Below are positions 1-9,902 of a stretch of 64,000 bases of DNA, piece after piece. Both the position numbers and the translations under genes were made by a program. The stretch spans positions 50,269 to 114,268 of the forward strand of contig JAERTF010000165.1 of assembly GCA_016845105.1 (NCBI GenBank). The letters run 5' to 3'. Within the stretch, counting starts at the first letter, position 1. Each line of letters opens with the position of its first letter. Below the pieces are notes generated by a model. That model saw only the letters and a list, made by a program, of their open reading frames with translations. It was not told the DNA's origin and made no database searches. Source of the stretch: Bacteroidota bacterium. Lineage in GTDB: Bacteria > Bacteroidota > Bacteroidia > Bacteroidales > F082.

Positions 1-1420
1 CTATTGCAACTCTATTATTTACCCATGCCGGATAACCTGTTCCTATTTTAGTTGTTTCAATTCCCTTTAGCAAAAATTCTTCGGGTAATTTTTCATCGTA
101 TAAGAGTGATAAAGTTGGCTGAGGAGTATCGCAGGTCATTGATGACTCTAGTATATGCATTTCTAAATCATTAGCAGCACTTTCATCATCTTTATTTAAG
201 CCCCCGATACACAAATTATTAAATGTATTGCCACTTAAAACTCCCCCAACAACTCCCATGGATGCAAAACAATCAATTTCTGTAAACTTCATTCGCATAC
301 ATTCGAGTAATTCAATTGATGATTCTCGAGTTAGTTTTCCTTCATCCATATCTTTTTTCCAAAAAGGATAAAGCACCTGCCCAAGTCGACCTGGTGATAG
401 TCCTGAAATGGCATCTTCATTAAGTACAGAAATATGAAATATCCATATTAATTGTAGTGCATCACGAAAATCACGTGGGGGATTATTGCTTATCCAATCC
501 AAACGATTAGCAATTTCAATATATTCGTCGGTTTGCTTTTTATCATCTTCTAAATCAGCCATAAACCTTGCTTCATTAGCATGATTTATTATCCATTTTT
601 GAATACCATAAAGAACAGTTTCAACAGATTTATAAAAGTAAATTCTATCCATATCAGGATATCCAGCCGAGCTATCTATTTTCGTGATGCAAATATCAAT
701 TATACCTTTAATACCATACTGTAAGGGATAATAATAATTCATTACTTCTCGGCCTTGTGGCAATGTGTAACCTGAATCGAACATACAAATTACTGCACGC
801 ATTATTTCTTCCTTGGTATTATAACCTGGAACCATCTGTTCATATTTATGACCAATATCATCAACTGACTTGTTGTACCACTTTTTTGCAATTTTCAGAA
901 GCATAGGCATTTCTTCCTTTCGCATTCCAAATTTTCCAGCAATTGACATCACATTTCCGATACTCTTTGTTACATTTCCACCACCCTGTCCCATGGTTGT
1001 AACCTCATCTGCACTTACTTTTCCTGCTTCTAGTGCTTCTTTATACATTTCATCTTCCTTGGCAAGAAAAAATGCCTCTGACAACCATGGCATTGGATAT
1101 GAACCTCTTAGGTAGTTAGCCTTCCCCATTACCAATAATTCTCCCGGGAAAATAGATGGCGTAAGGTGCTCAAATCCAGACCGTAGAGCCTCTGCTCTTC
1201 TAACAATAGAAACTTCTCCTTCTTTCTCCTCCCATTTTCGAGTATACCAATATGGAAATTCAATTGAGGCTGATGATTTAGTTTCAAAATAACGATTTCG
1301 TATTTTCTCTACCCTGTTGGTTGGTTTTTTGTTTACCTCTCTTTTCTTATCTACGTTTTTAGGTAGGGAACCATAGTAATTTGTAGTTGGGCACTGGAGG
1401 GTTTCGTTTGACTTTGACAT
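1..1420 (-). CDS. Glycyl-radical arylacetate decarboxylase (HpdB/indoleacetate decarboxylase-like), partial
   Basis: The first 473 residues of a pyruvate formate-lyase-type glycyl-radical enzyme; the gene runs off the left edge. From memory of the family, the segments EFPYWYTRKW, RGSYPMPWLSEAFF, GGGNVTKSIGNVMSIAGKFG, ICMFDSGYTLPQGREV and SGNTFNNLCIGG match 4-hydroxyphenylacetate decarboxylase (HpdB) of Clostridioides much more closely than PFL or choline lyase. Such enzymes decarboxylate arylacetates (hydroxyphenylacetate, phenylacetate or indoleacetate) to p-cresol, toluene or skatole by radical chemistry and are killed by oxygen. The catalytic Cys-x-Glu and the C-terminal glycyl loop lie outside the window, as would an activating radical SAM enzyme and any small subunit, so the substrate cannot be named. 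The start is the ATG giving MSKSNETLQC. Confidence 0.8.
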   Translation of the reverse strand, partial: MSKSNETLQCPTTNYYGSLPKNVDKKREVNKKPTNRVEKIRNRYFETKSSASIEFPYWYTRKWEEKEGEVSIVRRAEALRSGFEHLTPSIFPGELLVMGKANYLRGSYPMPWLSEAFFLAKEDEMYKEALEAGKVSADEVTTMGQGGGNVTKSIGNVMSIAGKFGMRKEEMPMLLKIAKKWYNKSVDDIGHKYEQMVPGYNTKEEIMRAVICMFDSGYTLPQGREVMNYYYPLQYGIKGIIDICITKIDSSAGYPDMDRIYFYKSVETVLYGIQKWIINHANEARFMADLEDDKKQTDEYIEIANRLDWISNNPPRDFRDALQLIWIFHISVLNEDAISGLSPGRLGQVLYPFWKKDMDEGKLTRESSIELLECMRMKFTEIDCFASMGVVGGVLSGNTFNNLCIGGLNKDDESAANDLEMHILESSMTCDTPQPTLSLLYDEKLPEEFLLKGIETTKIGTGYPAWVNNRVAI

Positions 1421-1523
1421 GATGATAAAATTTGGATCTATTAGCAAGCAGATTTAAAATGCTAAGATACAGATTCTAAATTAAAAAATAAATAGTTAAA
1501 AACTATTTCCAAGAAGTTATTTT

Positions 1524-2228
1524 CTAATCAACATCTTCTTTGTTTACTTTTCCTCTACCAATGGGAATATTTACTTTTACAAACAGGGAGCTATTTTTTG
1601 TTCCAGAAATATTTTTCACCACGTCAACAAATCCATAGTAATACTTTATACCTATTGTCATTCCTGTACCTTTTCGTAGTTTATAACCAATACCACACAT
1701 TGCACCAACATCAATCTTATTAATCTGGTCCTTGTTATAATCTCGAATTCGTGCATCAGCACCATCAATATTCGAATTGAATTCGACATTGGATCTATAC
1801 ATCAACCCTGCTTGAGTCCCTCCTTCTATATAAAAATGGTTACTTAATGTATAGCGCAGTAATATGGGAACCATGAAGTAGCTCAACCTTAAACGATAGT
1901 CTCCCGTGGTATCGAATTTTACAGTATTAAGTTCCTTTAGATCATTTGCCTTTAACTTATTTGCACCAAAGGTTGATTTAACTAATACTCCTGTGCTCAA
2001 AGAAATCTTATTCTTTAACCTGATATCGAAATAAAAACCTAAGCCAAAGGTTTGAAGACTTCTTTTAGTTTCAAGTCCTGATACCTTTGACATATTTATA
2101 CCGCCTTCTAATCCAAATTCAATGCCCGGACTATTTAGTTTATCGCCAAATAACAATGAAATTAGAATTTGAGATTGTAGGCTAAAAGATATAATTAATG
2201 TAAAAACCAGTATTAATCCTTTTCTCAT
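1524..2228 (-). CDS. Outer-membrane beta-barrel protein (PorT-like)
   Basis: A 234-residue protein with an N-terminal signal peptide (MRKGLILVFTLIISFSLQSQ). The body alternates hydrophobic and polar residues and contains GLGFYFDIRL, YFMVPILLRY and GIKYYYGFVDV, as expected for the small 8-10-stranded barrels common in Bacteroidota. The FMVPILLRY strand is typical of the PorT-like outer-membrane beta-barrel family. Its start codon lies one base after the stop of the upstream mechanosensitive channel gene, so the two are almost certainly co-transcribed. No substrate or partner can be read from the sequence. Confidence 0.7.
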   Translation of the reverse strand: MRKGLILVFTLIISFSLQSQILISLLFGDKLNSPGIEFGLEGGINMSKVSGLETKRSLQTFGLGFYFDIRLKNKISLSTGVLVKSTFGANKLKANDLKELNTVKFDTTGDYRLRLSYFMVPILLRYTLSNHFYIEGGTQAGLMYRSNVEFNSNIDGADARIRDYNKDQINKIDVGAMCGIGYKLRKGTGMTIGIKYYYGFVDVVKNISGTKNSSLFVKVNIPIGRGKVNKEDVD

Positions 2229-2229
2229 A

Positions 2230-4689
2230 CTACTTTTTTTGTGTTTTAACTAAATCAACGCCCTTTTCAATTGATTTCAAGTGAAGGTCCATCTGAGGGA
2301 ATGGTATATTTATTCCTTCTTTAACCAGAATATCATGAACTCCAAATACAATATCACTCCTAATCCTGATCCACTCATGATATTTAGAAGTCCAGAACAA
2401 TAGTCTAAAATCCAATGAACTGTCCCCTAAACCTTGAAAAAACACATTTGGTGCTGGATCATCTAATATATCGGCATGCTCATTAAGAACTTGTGTAAAT
2501 AACTCCTCAACTTTGTGTGGATCTGTCCCATATGCTACACCGGCCATTACCTCAATCCTTCTCTTTTGATCAGAAAGTGTCCAATTTACAACCTCATTTG
2601 ATATGAGCTGACCATTGGGAACTATTACATCGGCCCCTTCAAACGTCTTAATATTGCTCGATCGAATACCAATTGATTGGACCTTGCCAATTAGTTGCTT
2701 TACTTCAATGGTATCACCAATCTGAATAGGTCGTTCAAAAAGCAAAATAAACCCCGACACTATATTGTTGAAAATGTTCTGCAACCCAAACCCAATACCA
2801 ACTCCAAAGGCACCAGCCATAACTGTTAGGCTATCAAGCGGCATTCCTGCTGCAGTAATTGCCAGAAGAACTCCGATAGCAATAAGACTATACCTGACCA
2901 TAACTGCTATTGTATGGGGAAGTCCCTTTTCTAACTTAAAATTATTGAGAATATCTTGTTCTAAAATAATCCGTATCATTTTTGATATAACTACCGATAG
3001 CCATATAACAATAAAAAACATAAATATATCTGCAAGGTTAAATGATGCGGATCCAATGTTAATTTCATTTGTAAAAAACTCAGTTAATGCTTCCAAAAAG
3101 ATTCTTTTTAGATTCAATAAGTTTAACATACCTAATATCCAAAAAATAACTAAAACAATATTCACAATTGATATTGCTCTTCTTTTTATCGTATCTCCAT
3201 GAAATCTAATAATATTTAACCTATGCAAATATGAACTATCAATGCCAAAGGATATAAAACCATTTAATACAATTATAGTTGAAAAAACAAGAAGACCACT
3301 AAATATATTCGCAACTGGAACATTTATAGCAACTTCAGCCAATGTGGTTGATCCGTACAAGAGTCCAATAAATCCAGCAAATGCAAAAAACAGATGAATA
3401 AATAAAATTAGAATTACAAACCCATTGAAAAACCCGTTTTTAAGTTTATTTTTTTGGAAGTAAACAATTAAACTGGAGAGTACGTAAAGCTCAATAATTG
3501 CTGCTAACATTAAAATAACCATATAGTATAGGTTATCAGGAGGGAAAATGATATAAAAAAAATTTAGTATGATAACAGCACCCAATAAGTATATATATTG
3601 ATAAAATCTTCTTTTAACTAGTGTTCGGGCAATTAACATCAATGGAATGGTGACAATTAGCACTAAGAAGTCTTTAAGTATTTCAGGTCGATCAGAAAAT
3701 AGGGAAGATGATAAGAAAACACCGACAATTAAGGCTGCACTTACACTTTGGGACATAACCTTCACTAAAACTCTTCTATAGAAGGAGTTATCCGTAACAT
3801 CAATGGAAGCCAACTTATGTTTGATCCTTATAAATAAAACTATAAGTACTACAAGGAATACAAGTTGTAGTGTTAGGCTTGGCAACTTATTGTCCATAAA
3901 AAACAAGAACTCTTTTATTTCTGAATTGTAAAAGTCCTTCAACGGGACAATTAAACTTCTTTTATTCGGATCACGATAATCAATAGAAAATATTGATGGT
4001 TCGTTTTGCACAAAAATCTCCTTCTTTTTCTCAACATATGTTTGATCAATTTTTACAATTAGATCATTTAGTACGACCTCAGCTTCAGTAGTTTTATTAA
4101 GTGACACCAATAAAGCATCGCTTTTAGTTTGAAGAATTAATTTGAGTGAATCCAAATCAAGGAGAAGCATATCAACCCTCTTAATTATTGATGATTCAGA
4201 CTCCTTTTCTTCGATTATGCTTTTGGTATTTTTCCATATTAGGATATCATCAATGCACTTCTTTTTATAATCGTTTAAGATTCTAATTTCATAGGCCAGA
4301 TCTGTTTTTTCAACGCTTAGTAGATCTAATAGTTTTTTCCAATAAACTAATTTATTGCTTAAAAACCTTGTATTCTTAGAATTCAAATCGATTTCACGAT
4401 CAATTATTAACAAACTATCTAACCTGTGAATAATTGAGTCATTTCTAGACTTTATTGTCTCAATTTTTTCCATTGAGATTATGGACTCCTTTAATCGTTT
4501 CGTCTCTGAAAATACCTCACCTGATTTGATTGAAATCTCGGATATTTTAATTGATTTAAACTCCTGTGTTATAGAATCTTGAATAGGTGTGGTGGTTGAT
4601 TGGCCAACAACAGAAGAATTAACTAATAGTAAATATAATGTAACTATCAGTATTTTTATGGTCAAAAGAGATCGAATTATTGTTTTCAT
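2230..4689 (-). CDS. MscS-family mechanosensitive ion channel with long periplasmic N-terminus
   Basis: About 819 residues. After a signal-like segment come roughly 230 residues rich in Lys, Glu, Leu and Ser, probably a coiled-coil periplasmic domain. A series of membrane helices follows, then the MscS pore and beta domain near residues 580-800 (GAFGVGIGFGLQNIFNNIVSG, IQIGDTIEV, DVIVPNGQLIS). This is the large MscK-like layout: a channel that opens under membrane tension to relieve osmotic shock. I chose the ATG at 4689 over the in-frame ATG at 4716 because it places the signal peptide at the N-terminus and leaves a short leader after the predicted promoter. It heads a two-gene operon with the barrel protein. 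Confidence 0.85.
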   Translation of the reverse strand: MKTIIRSLLTIKILIVTLYLLLVNSSVVGQSTTTPIQDSITQEFKSIKISEISIKSGEVFSETKRLKESIISMEKIETIKSRNDSIIHRLDSLLIIDREIDLNSKNTRFLSNKLVYWKKLLDLLSVEKTDLAYEIRILNDYKKKCIDDILIWKNTKSIIEEKESESSIIKRVDMLLLDLDSLKLILQTKSDALLVSLNKTTEAEVVLNDLIVKIDQTYVEKKKEIFVQNEPSIFSIDYRDPNKRSLIVPLKDFYNSEIKEFLFFMDNKLPSLTLQLVFLVVLIVLFIRIKHKLASIDVTDNSFYRRVLVKVMSQSVSAALIVGVFLSSSLFSDRPEILKDFLVLIVTIPLMLIARTLVKRRFYQYIYLLGAVIILNFFYIIFPPDNLYYMVILMLAAIIELYVLSSLIVYFQKNKLKNGFFNGFVILILFIHLFFAFAGFIGLLYGSTTLAEVAINVPVANIFSGLLVFSTIIVLNGFISFGIDSSYLHRLNIIRFHGDTIKRRAISIVNIVLVIFWILGMLNLLNLKRIFLEALTEFFTNEINIGSASFNLADIFMFFIVIWLSVVISKMIRIILEQDILNNFKLEKGLPHTIAVMVRYSLIAIGVLLAITAAGMPLDSLTVMAGAFGVGIGFGLQNIFNNIVSGFILLFERPIQIGDTIEVKQLIGKVQSIGIRSSNIKTFEGADVIVPNGQLISNEVVNWTLSDQKRRIEVMAGVAYGTDPHKVEELFTQVLNEHADILDDPAPNVFFQGLGDSSLDFRLLFWTSKYHEWIRIRSDIVFGVHDILVKEGINIPFPQMDLHLKSIEKGVDLVKTQKK

Positions 4690-4724
4690 GGTCCAGTAAT
4701 TATTATCAACAATCAATTAATCTT

Positions 4725-4755
4725 CAAATATATTGATTAAACTTTGAACACTCAA
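4725..4755 (-). promoter_or_regulatory. Predicted promoter of the MscS operon
   Basis: Read on the minus strand, TTG at 4755-4753 and TATATTTG at 4732-4725 are 20 bases apart. This fits the Bacteroidota -33/-7 consensus (TTTG, about 19-21 bases, TAnnTTTG). Transcription would begin near 4718, about 29 bases before the preferred ATG. Confidence 0.55.
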
Positions 4756-4843
4756 TAATATTTTAAATAGCTCCACCAATTGGTAAGAAATCAATTGAAT
4801 CTTTTTTACAGTCTTCAAATTAGGATTATCAGAACAATCAATT

Positions 4844-4851
4844 TAGATTTG
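4844..4851 (+). promoter_or_regulatory. Predicted -7 element for the PNGase F-like gene
   Basis: TAGATTTG matches TAnnTTTG and lies about 56 bases before the start codon at 4907. No clear -33 element is visible at the expected spacing. Confidence 0.4.
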
Positions 4852-4906
4852 CATCAACCATTTCATGGTTTAGAGTGTCTAATAATTATAACTTTAATTA
4901 AATCTT

Positions 4907-7900
4907 ATGAGATTCATTTTTACATTTTGTTTAGCAATTATGACAGTGTCCCTTTGTGCTCAATCCGTTGGAGATACAATTGTAGTACCTACCTTCAACT
5001 ATTCACAAACTTCAGGTAGTGGCATTAGAGATACAATAATTGATTTTCCTGATAATTCAAATCAAACCTTTGAGAAAGTAATAATGTTATACAATATGAG
5101 ATGTAAAGATGGTTTGGTATCGATACCTGGTAATACAAACCGGGGTTGTGGCGAATGGGATTATTCATGTAACACATATATTACTGATTCTACAAGAGTT
5201 GATTCTGTTATTAGTTTTACGAATTCACACATAATTTCCAATTTCAGTGGGAGTAGTTTTAACTATGTTGAAGACCCAATGTATGATCACTATCAGTCAA
5301 TGCAACATGACGCAATTGTAACCAATATCAGTTCAGAGACTCAGTCAACCGTTGGAACAGGGACTCTTAATCTTGAACATGTCATTGGTACAGATAACAA
5401 TTCTGGCAAATCACAATATTTATTTACTTCTTCAGAGCTTGTTTCTGCAGGAGTAATTTCTGGCGATATTGATGGACTTCTTATAAATTCAGGAAATAAT
5501 GAATCAGCTGACTTTTTAAGAATAAGAATAAAAGAAACGACCGCTTCTACATTATCAAATACTATTCCTGAAACTAACGGCTTTACAGAAGTTTTCTACA
5601 ATAATACAACTCTCGCTACTAGCGAAAACAGACTTCAGTTTCATACACCATTTTCATGGGACGGAGTTTCAAATCTCATTGTTGAATTTTCATTCACAAA
5701 TGACAATCCAGGAACCGCACTTGGTATAACTGGAGAAGATACTGGAAATAATTACGGACTATATACCAGCACAGATAATCACATGATATTCAATGCCTTT
5801 AATTATATTGAAGCTATTGACTATAAAGGTATTGAGGGCTCAGCTGATCGTACATGTGAATCATGGATAAAAACAAGTGTTAACAATAAGGAAATTATCA
5901 GCTGGGGGAAAAATGCAGCTTCTCAAAAATGGGTGTTCCGAGTAAATAATGATGGTACAATAAGAGTTGAGGTAAATGGTGGTAATATATGGGGCACAAC
6001 TCTGGTTGATGATAATGAATGGCATCATGTGGCATGCGTCTTTTCTGGTACAGATGTGACTGATGTATTACTCTACGTTGATGGTCAACTAGAAACCATT
6101 GGTGGAAGTTCAGCTGAACCCGTTAACACAAATACAACCAATGGTATAAATCTGAGAGTAAGCAAAGGCGTTAACACAAGATATTTTGATGGAATCATTG
6201 ATGAGGTAAGAGTTTGGGACGCTGCTCTATCACAACAGGAAATTCAGGATTATTTGTACAAAAGCATCGATTCGTCACATCCCAAATACGGCAATCTTGT
6301 TTTATATTACCCTTTAAATGAGGGCAATGGCACGGATATTTATGACCAGAGTACAAATTCCAGAAATGCTAAAATCATTAATGGATCGATATGGGGCAAT
6401 AGTCAAGGAATTGATATCTTTAAGGATTTCTTTTTAACATCCGAACGACCAAATCTAACTTTCCTTCAGGGTAACTATACTTTGAATATTATTGATAACC
6501 TAGTTACATCCAATATTATGTTGGTTCCTAAAACTGTGATCGAATATGAGGTAATCCCAAAATATGGCACCATGAAAAGTGATAGTTTAAACGAACTAAT
6601 GAACACTTTAATGTGGGAAGAAGGTTATGAAGTAACTCACAATACTAATGGTTCTCCCATTGACTCAACTTTTATTGCTGCAGATGGAACAATCCAGATC
6701 ACAGAGCTTACATATTTTAAAAGATATCCTTCAAAATATGAAATAATGTCGTTTGTAACTCCATATGGGATATATCTTGATTTAGGAATGGAAGGTAAAA
6801 CCTGGGCATTTGATGTTACCGATTATACTCCGATACTAAAAGGTAGCAAAAGGATGACCATTGAACGTGGAGGACAGCGTCAAGAGGACATGGATATCCA
6901 GTTCTTATTTATTATTGGAACTCCACCCCATAATATATTAGATATAAATCAAATATGGAGACCAGATAGCCGAGGATATACAAGTATCATAGATAATACA
7001 TCATTTGAACCAAGAAACTTTTCATTTGATTCAGATGGTGATATGTTCAAGTTCCGTTCGGTAATTACAGGTCATGGTCAGCAGGGTGAGTTTAGTCCTA
7101 GATGGCATAACTTAAATATTGATGAGGGTGATATTGAATATACTTGGAAAGTATGGACAGAGTGTGCTGATAACGCTATATATCCCCAGGGTGGAACTTG
7201 GATTTATGACAGAGCCGGGTGGTGTCCTGGAGCTCCTAGTATCCTTTATGAATATGATATTACCGAATATGTTACAGCTGGTCAAAGTCATGTTCTTGAT
7301 TATGGCTTGGAATATGCAAATGGAACATCAAATTACATTGTAAATAATCAACTTGTAACCTATGGAGCTCCAAATTTTAATTTAGATGCTGCAATTGTTG
7401 GTGTACTAAAGCCAAATAACAAAGAAGCTAGTGGCGAGAGATTTAATCCTGCATGTTCTTATCCTGAAATAATCGTTCAAAATACTGGTTCGTCAACAAT
7501 TTCAAATTTAGATTTTGAGTACTCAGTAGAAGGCGGAGAAACGGAATCATACAAGTGGTATGGAACACTAGAATTCCTGGAAAAGGATACAATTGTATTA
7601 CCAATTGACGATCTAACATTTTGGATTATTGGCTCGAACACATTCAATGCTGCAGTTGTTAAAGCCAACGATCAAGTTGATGAATATGAGTATAATAACA
7701 CATACACGACTTCTTTTGAAGACATTCATGTATATCCCGACGGAAATTATTATACGATTCAATTAAAGACTAATAATTTTGGGTATCAATCATCCTATAA
7801 ACTCACAAATGGCGCCGGAACTCAATTATTCGAACGCCATAACTGTGACGACAATACTATTTATGAAGATGAGTTTTATCTGCTTCCTGGATGTTATTAC

Positions 7901-8338
7901 TTACAAATTGATGATCTGGGAGATAATGGATTAGAGTTTTGGGCACAAGCAAACCAGGGTGTTGGGTATTTTAGAATCCTTAATTCGGATGGTGTTGCTC
8001 TTCACACATTTGAACCTGACTTTGGTAGTTATGCTAGTTTTGAATTTGGTGTTGGCAATATTACAGATATACAAGAATCAGATAATTCTTTTGAATATAG
8101 GGTATATCCGAATCCAACAACAGATTTGATCAGGATTGAGATCAAGAGCAATTTTAGTGATATTGTTATAGCCAGAATTGAGAACATGGTAGGAAAAACA
8201 TTACTGGAAAAAGAGATATTTGTTGGTATAGATATGATTTCCTATGAATTGGATTTGAAAAGTTTACCTTCGGGGGTATATTTTCTAAATCTTAGTTACG
8301 GAAATAAGGCATATACCGAAAAAGTGATTAAATATTAA
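4907..8338 (+). CDS. Secreted PNGase F-like peptide-N-glycosidase with LamG insertion and T9SS sorting domain
   Basis: A 1143-residue protein with a signal peptide ending near LCAQ. The PNGase F fold is recognised in pieces: GCGEWDYSCNTYI with Asp85 matching catalytic Asp60 of the Elizabethkingia enzyme, FVTPYG at 616 and FDVTDY soon after, TIERG with Glu653 matching Glu118, GEFSPRW with Glu728 matching Glu206, and DRAGWCPG at 768. These alignments are from memory. Between Asp85 and residue 616 lie about 500 extra residues containing a LamG/concanavalin domain (about 298-450, ending DEVRVWDAALSQQEI). The C-terminus (YRVYPNPTTDLIRIEI to KVIKY) is a type A T9SS sorting domain, so the protein is exported and probably surface-attached. 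It should release N-glycans from glycoproteins. Confidence 0.8.
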   Translation: MRFIFTFCLAIMTVSLCAQSVGDTIVVPTFNYSQTSGSGIRDTIIDFPDNSNQTFEKVIMLYNMRCKDGLVSIPGNTNRGCGEWDYSCNTYITDSTRVDSVISFTNSHIISNFSGSSFNYVEDPMYDHYQSMQHDAIVTNISSETQSTVGTGTLNLEHVIGTDNNSGKSQYLFTSSELVSAGVISGDIDGLLINSGNNESADFLRIRIKETTASTLSNTIPETNGFTEVFYNNTTLATSENRLQFHTPFSWDGVSNLIVEFSFTNDNPGTALGITGEDTGNNYGLYTSTDNHMIFNAFNYIEAIDYKGIEGSADRTCESWIKTSVNNKEIISWGKNAASQKWVFRVNNDGTIRVEVNGGNIWGTTLVDDNEWHHVACVFSGTDVTDVLLYVDGQLETIGGSSAEPVNTNTTNGINLRVSKGVNTRYFDGIIDEVRVWDAALSQQEIQDYLYKSIDSSHPKYGNLVLYYPLNEGNGTDIYDQSTNSRNAKIINGSIWGNSQGIDIFKDFFLTSERPNLTFLQGNYTLNIIDNLVTSNIMLVPKTVIEYEVIPKYGTMKSDSLNELMNTLMWEEGYEVTHNTNGSPIDSTFIAADGTIQITELTYFKRYPSKYEIMSFVTPYGIYLDLGMEGKTWAFDVTDYTPILKGSKRMTIERGGQRQEDMDIQFLFIIGTPPHNILDINQIWRPDSRGYTSIIDNTSFEPRNFSFDSDGDMFKFRSVITGHGQQGEFSPRWHNLNIDEGDIEYTWKVWTECADNAIYPQGGTWIYDRAGWCPGAPSILYEYDITEYVTAGQSHVLDYGLEYANGTSNYIVNNQLVTYGAPNFNLDAAIVGVLKPNNKEASGERFNPACSYPEIIVQNTGSSTISNLDFEYSVEGGETESYKWYGTLEFLEKDTIVLPIDDLTFWIIGSNTFNAAVVKANDQVDEYEYNNTYTTSFEDIHVYPDGNYYTIQLKTNNFGYQSSYKLTNGAGTQLFERHNCDDNTIYEDEFYLLPGCYYLQIDDLGDNGLEFWAQANQGVGYFRILNSDGVALHTFEPDFGSYASFEFGVGNITDIQESDNSFEYRVYPNPTTDLIRIEIKSNFSDIVIARIENMVGKTLLEKEIFVGIDMISYELDLKSLPSGVYFLNLSYGNKAYTEKVIKY

Positions 8339-8454
8339 GCAGAATAGCCTTCAATTTATAGTTTAAAGCTATGTGATGTTTTTGCTATTTATTTGATAAA
8401 TTAGTAATAGCGTTAATAATAGTTTGCATCTAAAAAGCTAGATTTATTAATACT

Positions 8455-8462
8455 TATATTTG
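8455..8462 (+). promoter_or_regulatory. Predicted -7 element of the radical SAM operon
   Basis: TATATTTG matches TAnnTTTG exactly and ends 20 bases before the ATG at 8483, implying a leader of about 15 bases. No good -33 element is seen at the usual spacing. Confidence 0.45.
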
Positions 8463-8482
8463 CAGCAATAATTTGCTGATAT

Positions 8483-9886
8483 ATGCTTAAAAAGAAAAGA
8501 AAACTATTACTTATAAATCCGCTAAATTCAGGAACTAAAGGCCTGATTATTCATAAAAAAGTGATATATCCTCCACTTGGGTTAGGAATAATTGCTACTC
8601 TAACTCCAGACAATTGGGAAGTAGAGCTGATGGATGAAAACTTTGAAGAGTTTCAATATAAAGAAGCAGATCTGGTAGCATTCACTGCACTAACATCTAG
8701 TGTTACTCGAGCATATGAAATAGCGGATATCTACCGTAAAAAAGGCACAAAAACTGTTATAGGAGGTATCCATGTTTCAATGATGCCTGATGAAGCTATT
8801 AAACTAGTAGATACTGTTGTTATTGGCGAGGTAGAAAGTGTGTGGCCTACCCTTATTGAAGATTTTGAAAATGGTAATCTAAAGAGTAAATACATGGGCA
8901 TGCTACTCTCAATGGAAAATGCTATTAGGCCCAAAAGAGACCTTTTTCATAAGGACTATAACTTTGCAAGTATTCAAACAACTCGAGGTTGCCCCATGAG
9001 CTGTGATTTCTGCTCTGTCCATACTTTCAATGGAAATTGTTATCGTTTGCGTCCTGTTGATGATGTGCTTGATGAACTTGAAACATTAGAACATAATATG
9101 GTATACTTTGTTGATGATAACCTTATCGGATATGGTAAAAAATCTCAACAAAGAGCAATTGAATTATTTAACGGAATCATTGACAGAGGAATAAAGATAG
9201 AGTGGTTTTGCTCTGCATCAATGAACTTCGCAGATAATGAAGAGGTATTAGAACTTGCTTCAAAAGCAGGATGCAGAATGGTACTTCTTGGAATTGAGTC
9301 GGAAAGAATCGATCAGCTTCAGGACATGAATAAAAAGCTAAATGCAAAAATGGGTATCGATAGTTATGATAAAGTATTTAGTACAATACACAAATATGGA
9401 ATAGCTGTCCTGGGGGCTTTTATTTATGGCCTGTCATCCGATACACCCGAGTCGATGGCAGCACGCACAGATTATATAAATAATGCTGCAATTGATGCTG
9501 TTCAGGCGACTATTCTTACACCACTTCCTGGAACAGGTCTCTTTAATAAAATGATTGAAGAGAAGAAAATTACTTTAAATAACTACCCTGAAGATTGGCA
9601 ACATTATCACTTTGGCAAAGTAGTTTTTGAACATGATATAATGGATCATGAAACAATAAGTAATGAAATAGCATCAAATTGGGATAAGCTCTACAATGAA
9701 AATACATTAAAAAAGAAATTTATTCGAACCCTAAAACAAACAAAAAGTCCTGTGGCAGGTATATGGTCTTACGGATCAAATTTACAATACTACAACCTAG
9801 TGTTTGAGCATGATAATAGTCGTCCACATCTTGACCTAGTTGACATTTTTGGGCTTAAGGATATTGATTCGAATCCATTTATTTAA
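8483..9886 (+). CDS. B12-binding-domain radical SAM protein, copy 1
   Basis: A 467-residue enzyme. Residues 1-150 form a cobalamin-binding-like Rossmann domain (LLINPLNSG, VIGGIHVSMMPDEA). The radical SAM core follows, with Cys170, Cys174 and Cys177 in GCPMSCDFC. The C-terminal part (ATILTPLPGTGLFNKM, YPEDWQHYHF) resembles the DUF4070 tail of HpnP/HpnJ-type proteins. Family members methylate or rearrange unreactive carbons, often in lipids or cofactors; the substrate here is unknown. It lies 16 bases before a close paralogue with the same cysteine positions. A probable cysteate synthase follows, so a role in sulfonolipid or another lipid pathway is possible but only inferred. Confidence 0.85.
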   Translation: MLKKKRKLLLINPLNSGTKGLIIHKKVIYPPLGLGIIATLTPDNWEVELMDENFEEFQYKEADLVAFTALTSSVTRAYEIADIYRKKGTKTVIGGIHVSMMPDEAIKLVDTVVIGEVESVWPTLIEDFENGNLKSKYMGMLLSMENAIRPKRDLFHKDYNFASIQTTRGCPMSCDFCSVHTFNGNCYRLRPVDDVLDELETLEHNMVYFVDDNLIGYGKKSQQRAIELFNGIIDRGIKIEWFCSASMNFADNEEVLELASKAGCRMVLLGIESERIDQLQDMNKKLNAKMGIDSYDKVFSTIHKYGIAVLGAFIYGLSSDTPESMAARTDYINNAAIDAVQATILTPLPGTGLFNKMIEEKKITLNNYPEDWQHYHFGKVVFEHDIMDHETISNEIASNWDKLYNENTLKKKFIRTLKQTKSPVAGIWSYGSNLQYYNLVFEHDNSRPHLDLVDIFGLKDIDSNPFI

Positions 9887-9902
9887 CATACAAAATCTGA
9901 GC

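Noticed and set aside
870..1115. Plus-strand 81-residue ORF.
   Set aside because: It lies wholly inside the glycyl-radical enzyme gene on the other strand, which has clear motifs.
8340..8375. Weak inverted repeat (ATAGC...GCTAT) after the PNGase F-like gene.
   Set aside because: The five-base stem with a long AT loop is too weak to call a terminator.
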